From: Coriobacteriia bacterium
GTDB taxonomy: Bacteria; Actinomycetota; Coriobacteriia; WRKU01; JAENWW01
Assembly (NCBI GenBank): GCA_016649875.1
Contig: JAENWW010000011.1
Coordinates: forward strand, 1 to 49,428
Direction: 5' to 3'
DNA length: 49,428 nt
Shown in pieces: positions 44,578-49,428 of this stretch (position 1 is its first letter; each line of letters begins with the position of its first letter). The notes under the pieces are model-generated. The model was not told the DNA's origin, did no database searches, and saw only the letters and a program-made list of their open reading frames with translations. The translations under genes were made by a program, and so were the position numbers.

Positions 44578-44599
44578 AGAAATACTGTAACACAGGGTT

Positions 44600-44627
44600 T
44601 TGACGTAATGATGGGCTTAAATGATAT
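44600..44627 (+). promoter_or_regulatory. Promoter for psiE-gltX
   Basis: -35 TTGACG (44600-44605), 16-bp spacer, -10 TGATAT (44622-44627). Confidence 0.5.
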
Positions 44628-44710
44628 TGTTGTTACTTTTGCTGAGAGTGCCCCTTATAATGGAAACGTGTGAACGATCGTTGTACGCCCACATGACAAA
44701 GGAATCGAGC

Positions 44711-45169
44711 ATGATCGAAAGAATCTACGACAAGATTGTCTACCTCATAGAGGTGGCCGTTGCCGGCATACTCGTCATCTTGGCGGGTCTGTCCCTTTGG
44801 GCGCTCTTGGCGACCATCTACCACATTATAAGCGGAGGCGTGCTTTTTGAACGCACCGTATTCGTGAGCACCGTATCCATCGTTCTCGATGTGTTCATTT
44901 TGGTCGAGCTGTTCCGCATCGCCTTGGCCTATATGAAGCATGCAAATGTCGTGCCAACGGTGCTTGAAGCAGCACTTGTCGCCATCGCTCGAAAGTTCGT
45001 CATGTTCGAGCCAGCCGCCAATATCTCGGCTCTCTACTATGCACTCGGGCTCAGCGCCCTCATTTTATCCGTTGCCGTTTCGTGGTATCTGATGATGCGC
45101 ACCGCCGCCCTTGCAAGCAAAGAAGATATCAACGATTTTATATTTCCGGACTCCGAGGAGAACAAATAA
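44711..45169 (+). CDS. PsiE-like membrane protein (phosphate-starvation-inducible family)
   Basis: 152 residues with four predicted membrane helices: about 9-32, 43-66, 90-108 (weaker) and 116-138. VSTVSIVLDVFILVELFRIAL and LEAALVAIARKFVMFE match the PsiE family. Function is unknown. AAAGGA stands eight bases before ATG 44711; longer readings of the frame lack a site. It abuts gltX with no gap (TAA then ATG). No Pho-type box was recognised upstream. Confidence 0.8.
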   Translation: MIERIYDKIVYLIEVAVAGILVILAGLSLWALLATIYHIISGGVLFERTVFVSTVSIVLDVFILVELFRIALAYMKHANVVPTVLEAALVAIARKFVMFEPAANISALYYALGLSALILSVAVSWYLMMRTAALASKEDINDFIFPDSEENK

Positions 45170-46630
45170 ATGTCAGAAAATGTTCGTGTTCGTTTCGCCC
45201 CGTCACCCACAGGTGCACTCCATGTCGGAGGGGCTCGTACCGCAATCTATAACTGGGCGTTCGCCCGCTCGGTGGGAGGCACGTTCATCCTTCGCATAGA
45301 CGACACCGACCCGGAGCGCTCCACGCAAGAAAACACCGAACAAATTCTGCGCGCACTTGACTGGCTCGGCATCGACTGGGATGAGGGCCCGCAAGTCGGT
45401 GGAGATTTCGGTCCCTACTTTCAGACACAGCGCTCCGAAAAATACAAAGTCGCGCTTGAGAAAATGATTGCGAACGGTTCGGCGTATCCGTGCTTCTGTT
45501 CGCAGGAAACGCTCGCCGAAAAACGCGAAGCCTCCCGCAAGCAGGGTGGGTTTTCAGGCTACGACCGCACCTGTCGTTCGATGCCGTCCGACGAGGCTGC
45601 CGCTCGTATCGCCGCTGGTGAAAACCACGTATGGCGCCTCAAAGTACCCGATGATCACGGTCCGGTCGTCGTCGATGACATCATCAGAGGAAACACCGAC
45701 TTCCCCATCACCGCGCTCGACGACTTCGTGTTGGCACGCAACGACGGCACACCGACGTACAACTTCGCCACGGTCTGCGACGACGGCGATATGGGAATCA
45801 CGCACATCATCCGCGGTGACGATCACCTGGCCAACGCTCCCCGACAAATTTTGGTGTTCGAGGCGCTCGGCTACAACGTGCCTCGGTTCGCCCACCTCTC
45901 CATGATTTGGGGTGAAGACGGCAAGAAACTCTCGAAGCGCCACGGTGCTACCAGTGTAGAGGCCTATGCCGAGCTCGGCTATCTGCCCGAGTCGCTCTTG
46001 AACTACCTGGCGCTTTTGGGGTGGTCGCTCGACGGTGAAACCACCATCATCTCGACGGAAACGCTTAAAAAAGAATTCTCACTCGAACGCATCTCCAAAA
46101 ATCCCGCAATCTTCGACATGAAGAAACTCGAATGGATGAACGGCGTCTACATTCGCGACATGGAGCCTTCCGAGTTCTCCAAGCGCATGGTCGCCCTTCT
46201 CGTCGAGGCCGGTCTGACCACCGAGGCTGATTATGAAAGCCGTTCGGCATGGTATCACGAGTTGGCACCGCTCGTCTCCGAGCGCATCAAGCTCATGACC
46301 GAGGTCGTTCCCATGGTGAGCTTCCTGTTTGCGGACACGGTTAAAATCGATGAGAAGTCACGCACGAAGGTGCTTGAAAAAGACGGCTCACTCGAGTCGC
46401 TTACCGCGGCACTGGCGATTCTTCAAAAAGCGGAGTGGAGTGTCGAGGCACTCGACGAGGACATGCACGGGCTCCCCGATGAGCTCGGCTTTAAGGCTCG
46501 GGTGATTTTCCAGGCCATTCGCGTCGCGGTCACGGGCACCATGGTTTCTCCCCCGCTCTTCGAGTCGATTTATCTTCTCGGGCGCGAGCGCACAGTGGCA
46601 CGGATAAAAGCTGCACTGGAATTGCTTTAG
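45170..46630 (+). CDS. gltX: Glutamyl-tRNA synthetase
   Basis: 486 residues, class I. HIGH-type motif in RFAPSPTGALHVGGARTA, KMSKS-type GKKLSKRHGATSVEAY, and an anticodon-binding C-terminal domain. GAGGAG nine bases upstream. The tRNA-Glu and tRNA-Gln genes stand just downstream. GatCAB is not in the window, so whether it also charges tRNA-Gln cannot be told. Confidence 0.96.
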   Translation: MSENVRVRFAPSPTGALHVGGARTAIYNWAFARSVGGTFILRIDDTDPERSTQENTEQILRALDWLGIDWDEGPQVGGDFGPYFQTQRSEKYKVALEKMIANGSAYPCFCSQETLAEKREASRKQGGFSGYDRTCRSMPSDEAAARIAAGENHVWRLKVPDDHGPVVVDDIIRGNTDFPITALDDFVLARNDGTPTYNFATVCDDGDMGITHIIRGDDHLANAPRQILVFEALGYNVPRFAHLSMIWGEDGKKLSKRHGATSVEAYAELGYLPESLLNYLALLGWSLDGETTIISTETLKKEFSLERISKNPAIFDMKKLEWMNGVYIRDMEPSEFSKRMVALLVEAGLTTEADYESRSAWYHELAPLVSERIKLMTEVVPMVSFLFADTVKIDEKSRTKVLEKDGSLESLTAALAILQKAEWSVEALDEDMHGLPDELGFKARVIFQAIRVAVTGTMVSPPLFESIYLLGRERTVARIKAALELL

Positions 46631-46691
46631 AACTCGGTTCGCTGTTGCGAAATTCGAGGTGTTCTTGTCGGATCGATCTCTGCTGTTTCGC

Positions 46692-46720
46692 TTGACACTG
46701 CAAGGCTAAATCCGTAATAT
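46692..46720 (+). promoter_or_regulatory. Promoter for the tRNA pair
   Basis: Consensus -35 TTGACA (46692-46697), 17-bp spacer, -10 TAATAT (46715-46720), 45 bp ahead of tRNA-Gln. Confidence 0.85.
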
Positions 46721-46764
46721 ATATCTTCGCGCCTAATATGCGTTGAGCACTTCAAATGGCTTCT

Positions 46765-46838
46765 TGGGGTGTCGTCTAATGGTAGGACAGCGGCTTCTGG
46801 TGCCGTATGTGGGGGTTCGACTCCTCTCACCCCAGCCA
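46765..46838 (+). tRNA. tRNA-Gln (CTG anticodon)
   Basis: 74 nt with encoded CCA. Acceptor TGGGGTG/CACCCCA, anticodon loop TTCTGGT flanked by GCGGC and GCCGT, T-arm with GGTTCGACTCC. Confidence 0.95.
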
Positions 46839-46864
46839 ATGTATTCGACACGATTCCAAAACTT

Positions 46865-46941
46865 GCCCCGTTCGTCTAGCGGTCTTGGACACCGCCCTCT
46901 CAAGGCGGAGATCACGGGTTCGAATCCCGTACGGGGTACCA
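46865..46941 (+). tRNA. tRNA-Glu (CTC anticodon)
   Basis: 77 nt with encoded CCA. Acceptor GCCCCGT/ACGGGGT (G-U first pair), anticodon stem CCGCC/GGCGG around CTCTCAA, T-arm CGGGTTCGAATCCCG. Confidence 0.95.
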
Positions 46942-46952
46942 ACAAACATGCA

Positions 46953-46990
46953 GGTCGGAGCTTTAATCAGCTCCGACCTTTTTCTTTTTG
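46953..46990 (+). terminator. Terminator of the tRNA operon
   Basis: GGTCGGAGC (46953-46961) and GCTCCGACC (46970-46978), then TTTTTCTTTTT. Confidence 0.9.
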
Positions 46991-47125
46991 CCCATTGTAT
47001 CGGTCGCCTCGCGATCTCTCTCCGGAAACGCCTAGACTAGGCTATACCAAACGAGGTATTCTTAGCTGAGATTAACAAGTTAAATGGCATGGTGCTCGTT
47101 CAAAAATTAGAATTCAGGTATTTAC

Positions 47126-47467
47126 ATGAAACAAGCGGATACGATAACGGTTGCTGAGTTATCCAAAATGGCCCAAAAAATGTACGGAAATCTAGTAAAG
47201 GGTGTTGTAGACATTCAAAAACAGGCGTTAGTAGTAGATGTAGAGATGCATGCTGATGCAGAGCAGTATTTGCTGGAAATCGGCTCTGTACAAAATGATT
47301 TGTGGGGTATAAATCTATATCCTGAAAAATTTGGCACTGACGAGTTTATAGAATTTGATTCGATGATTAATATACGTCCGAGACAGCAAAATATGTCTCG
47401 CGGCGTCGAGGATGAGAATGTTCGCAACCAGATAATTGCTTTGGTATCAGAGAAAGTCAAACGATGA
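47126..47467 (+). CDS. DUF5674 family protein
   Basis: 113 residues. VDVEMHADAEQYLLEIGS, LWGINLYPE and EFIEFDSMINIRPRQ followed by SRGVEDENVR are the recurring core of DUF5674. Function unknown. A weak AGG site precedes the ATG. The stop overlaps the next start (ATGA), so the two are translationally coupled. The AT-rich base composition differs from gltX, and the position just after tRNA genes fits acquired DNA. Confidence 0.75.
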   Translation: MKQADTITVAELSKMAQKMYGNLVKGVVDIQKQALVVDVEMHADAEQYLLEIGSVQNDLWGINLYPEKFGTDEFIEFDSMINIRPRQQNMSRGVEDENVRNQIIALVSEKVKR

Positions 47468-47796
47468 CCGACTTATACGCCGTTGATGAAAAACGCTGGG
47501 GACAGATGACCATTTTTGAACAAATGGGCAATATCTCCAGTGAAGTTGGGCGTTCTTTCAGCGCCAAACGACGCGGTGACGATGCTGATTGTTCTCGGGC
47601 CGTCGAGCGTGCGATAGACCTGTTTGATTCCACGATATCGTTGCTAATAAAAAGTAAGTCGCCAAAATCTAAAGAAGTGTTACGCGCAAAAGAATCATTT
47701 TTGGCGGCTATTTTTAGTAAAGAGCTTCAACCAGATGACCAGAATCTAGAGCGTTACTTTATGCAATATGCAATCGCCGCTCGTTTAAATAAATAG
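47464..47796 (+). CDS. Hypothetical protein, partner of the DUF5674 gene
   Basis: 110 residues, soluble, probably all-helical: RWGQMTIFEQMGNISSEVGRS, then ERAIDLFDSTISLL and a C-terminal LERYFMQYAIAARL. I know of similar small proteins next to DUF5674 genes in scattered bacteria, but no function is established. ATG overlaps the DUF5674 stop by 4 nt. The paired, overlapping small genes recall toxin-antitoxin or similar modules; that is only an analogy. Confidence 0.7.
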   Translation: MTDLYAVDEKRWGQMTIFEQMGNISSEVGRSFSAKRRGDDADCSRAVERAIDLFDSTISLLIKSKSPKSKEVLRAKESFLAAIFSKELQPDDQNLERYFMQYAIAARLNK

Positions 47797-47855
47797 CAGT
47801 AAATTTGTCATCGGCCTCAACATCTTGGGGAACTTAGTGGCTGGAAGCGAACCTA

Positions 47856-48104
47856 TTGGCACCCAGAAAACAGCGTCACACTGCGTTAAAGGCTGAAGTT
47901 ACGCAACAGGATAATGTATTGGTGCATCGTCGCTTTACCTTAGAGGAAAAACGGAACCTCGACGGACAATGGACCCTGTTTCTCGAACGCAAAAGCATGG
48001 AGGTCAGCGGCGGCGCAAGGTTTGTACGCATCAACCTCAAAGACTTCAAGAACGCCCGCTCAGGAGCCTCATATGCCAGTAAGTACAATCGGCAAGACCT
48101 TTAA
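47856..48104 (+). CDS. Hypothetical small protein, start uncertain
   Basis: 82 residues from a TTG at 47856; other starts (TTG or GTG near 47918, ATG 47995) are possible. The best-conserved-looking part is GQWTLFLERKSMEVSGGARF-type residues followed by INLKDF. Not recognised. It overlaps a second ORF that begins at 48073 and is cut by the insertion element. It may be a remnant of a mobile or plasmid-borne operon. Confidence 0.4.
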   Translation: MAPRKQRHTALKAEVTQQDNVLVHRRFTLEEKRNLDGQWTLFLERKSMEVSGGARFVRINLKDFKNARSGASYASKYNRQDL

Positions 48105-48171
48105 GACAGCGACCAACGCCAAAAGAACCATAAACGCTATCTGTGCTCGCTTGACATCCTCCCCGCCGTGA
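48073..48171 (+). pseudogene. ORF truncated by the tnpB element
   Basis: ATG 48073 has CAGGAG six bases upstream and overlaps the previous ORF. It reads MPVSTIGKTFKTATNAKRT and on for about 26 native residues, then enters the right end of the IS near 48150 and stops at 48171. Not recognised; the missing remainder would lie beyond the element. Confidence 0.45.
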
Positions 48172-48194
48172 ACAGACGGGGATTCCTACGGCGT
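48150..48194 (-). ncRNA. Right end with putative omega-RNA scaffold
   Basis: Minus strand after the tnpB stop: a hairpin CCCCGTC-TGTTCAC-GGCGGGG followed by AGGATGTCAAG, the usual ending of such elements. In this family the 3' part of tnpB and the right end give a guide RNA (omega-RNA), with the guide taken from the flank, here leftward of about 48150. Inferred from family knowledge; the RNA ends are not seen. Confidence 0.55.
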
Positions 48195-49400
48195 TCAGGC
48201 GTATGCTTGAATCGCTTCGGCGGGTTCCTGATTCATCGAGAAGTCTAACAGCACTATCTCTCCACAGGCTAACACGGCATATCCTGCCGCTAAGATGTTA
48301 CATGCTGAATTTACGTCTGCATTGGCTTCATGGCCGCAAGCGGTGCATTTGAATCCGGCTTGGCTTGTCCGGTTTTCAGCTGCTGTATGGCCGCAAACAA
48401 TGCATTTCCGGCTGGTGTTCCGGGGCGGGACTGCAATTACTTCCCCGCCTAACCAAGCTTCCTTGTACTCAAGTTGCCGCCTGAATTCAAACCAGCCTTG
48501 ATCGAGAATCGAGCGATTGAGCCCAGATTTGGCCCTGACGTTTCTTCCCGGTTTTTCAATGGTGCCCTTCGCGGATTGAGACATGTTCTTGATCTTCAAG
48601 TCTTCAATACATACAATCGCGTGGTTTTGGCTGATTGTGGTAGTGGTCTTATGAAGATAATCTTTCCGCTCGTTGGCAATCCGGGTATGAAGCTTATTGA
48701 TTTTTGATTTTACCTTCTTCCTATTACAGCTGTATTTCTGTTTATGTGACAGAGACCGCTGATACCGCGCGAGTCGCTGTTGGTGTTTTTTGAAGCTGTT
48801 GACCGGTTCAAAGATGGTGCCGTCCGATAGCGTGGCAAACTTTGCAATGCCTACGTCGATGCCGATGATCGAGGTTGAGAGGTGTACCGGCTGTTCAACC
48901 TCTCGCTCAGTCTGGACACTGATATACCAGTGTCCGCCTGATAGACTGACGGTGACGTTTTTGGTGGTGCCTTCCACGACTCGACTGTTACGGTAGTGAA
49001 TCCAGCCGATTTTAGGCAGGAAGATACGACTGTTGGGTTGATCTAGTTTGAAACCTTGCGGAAAACGGAAGGAGTCATGCCGTCCACGCTTTTTGAATTG
49101 AGGGAAATCAGCACGTTTCTGAAAGAAGTTGGTATAAGCTCTCTCAAGGTCTTTTAAGCATTGCTGCAATGACTGTGAGGGCGTTTCTTTGAGGAAACCG
49201 GCTTCACCTGTTTTCCATGCAACAAGGGTCTTACACAAATCTGAATAGTCTAGTTTCTTCTCGCCCTGCTCCCGGCGATCCTGTTGAAGTGCAAGGCTTT
49301 TATTCCAGACAAAGCGACAACTCCCGGCAAATTGGCGCAATTGGCGCTCTTGAGTGCCGTTGGTCTTTATCTGATATTTATAGGCTTGCAAACGTTTCAT
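48195..49400 (-). CDS. tnpB: RNA-guided endonuclease TnpB
   Basis: 401 residues, full length. N-terminal OrfB helix-turn-helix part, then the RuvC-like core with catalytic Asp182 (GIDVGIAKFATLSDG), Glu266 (VCIEDLKI) and Asp362 (ADVNSACNIL). The zinc ribbon is intact (Cys333, 336, 352, 355). All catalytic residues are present, so it is probably active. Such proteins cut DNA next to a short motif under omega-RNA guidance and help retain the element. A TATAAT box lies just upstream of the ATG. Confidence 0.93.
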   Translation of the reverse strand: MKRLQAYKYQIKTNGTQERQLRQFAGSCRFVWNKSLALQQDRREQGEKKLDYSDLCKTLVAWKTGEAGFLKETPSQSLQQCLKDLERAYTNFFQKRADFPQFKKRGRHDSFRFPQGFKLDQPNSRIFLPKIGWIHYRNSRVVEGTTKNVTVSLSGGHWYISVQTEREVEQPVHLSTSIIGIDVGIAKFATLSDGTIFEPVNSFKKHQQRLARYQRSLSHKQKYSCNRKKVKSKINKLHTRIANERKDYLHKTTTTISQNHAIVCIEDLKIKNMSQSAKGTIEKPGRNVRAKSGLNRSILDQGWFEFRRQLEYKEAWLGGEVIAVPPRNTSRKCIVCGHTAAENRTSQAGFKCTACGHEANADVNSACNILAAGYAVLACGEIVLLDFSMNQEPAEAIQAYA

Positions 49401-49428
49401 AGTTTGTATTATACTCTGGTCTCTGAGG

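Larger units (their letters stand above)
48150..49428 (-). mobile_element. IS1341-type element (IS200/IS605 superfamily, tnpB only)
   Basis: A right-end sequence of the IS605 kind at 48150-48194, an intact tnpB, and a few tens of bases of left flank to the window edge. No tnpA (Y1 transposase) is visible, so it would depend on a TnpA in trans or lies adjacent to one outside the window. The exact left boundary is not determined. Confidence 0.75.

Noticed and set aside
46942-47125. Integrase attachment site at the 3' end of tRNA-Glu
   Set aside because: No integrase gene and no second copy of the tRNA 3' end were seen in the window.

Overview
The window reads as a chromosomal housekeeping segment of a Gram-positive bacterium, most likely an actinobacterium of the Coriobacteriia type. 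This is an inference from gene order. The runs rpsP-khpA-rimM-trmD-lepB-rplS, ffh-ftsY-smc-rnc, DUF177 plus a SepIVA-like coiled-coil protein next to coaD, and a membrane PASTA protein point to Actinobacteria. TrmFO, T-box control and a FakA/FakB fatty-acid kinase pair give it a Firmicutes-like flavour, as Coriobacteriia often have. Nearly everything up to 44.4 kb is on the minus strand (rpmB is the exception); from 44.7 to 48.1 kb genes run on the plus strand.

Layout, left to right: partial rpsB with a repeat-rich tail (1-777); an AT-rich two-gene surface locus, WxL-like protein plus DUF916/WxLIP membrane protein, behind a c-di-GMP-I riboswitch (1055-3161); xerC-trmFO-dprA-yifB-yraN-rnhB-rplS (3221-9498); an AT-rich leuACDB operon with a T-box leader, inserted between rplS and lepB and flanked by a 13-bp direct repeat (9610-14566); lepB-trmD-rimM-khpA-rpsP-ffh-ftsY-smc-rnc (14557-23866); acpP-fabD-plsX-rpmF (23947-26436); DUF177, SepIVA-like, coaD, rsmD, recG, fakB, fakA, asp23, DUF1858 (26538-33874), transcribed from a promoter back-to-back with that of rpmB (34043-34231); a TPP-riboswitch thiT-thiN operon (34280-35663); PASTA protein, glpX, rsmB, fmt, def, priA (35745-43036); metK behind a SAM-I riboswitch (43141-44577); psiE-gltX (44711-46630); tRNA-Gln and tRNA-Glu; then an accessory end with a DUF5674 pair, gene fragments and an IS1341-type tnpB element (47126-49428).

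How it fits together: the ribosome, tRNA-modification and secretion genes are ordinary. The metabolic genes lean toward scavenging. ThiT-ThiN imports and activates thiamine. FakA-FakB with PlsX and AcpP can activate exogenous fatty acids. The gene in the fabD position has lost the usual catalytic Ser, Arg, His and Gln, and no fabG or fabF accompanies it. A second apparent pseudoenzyme is the PASTA protein, whose C-terminal amidase-like domain lacks the zinc and catalytic residues. priA has no canonical start codon in the frame that encodes its conserved N-terminus, which suggests a one-base frameshift. Four riboregulators are visible (c-di-GMP-I, T-box, TPP, SAM-I), and the two AT-rich modules look horizontally acquired.
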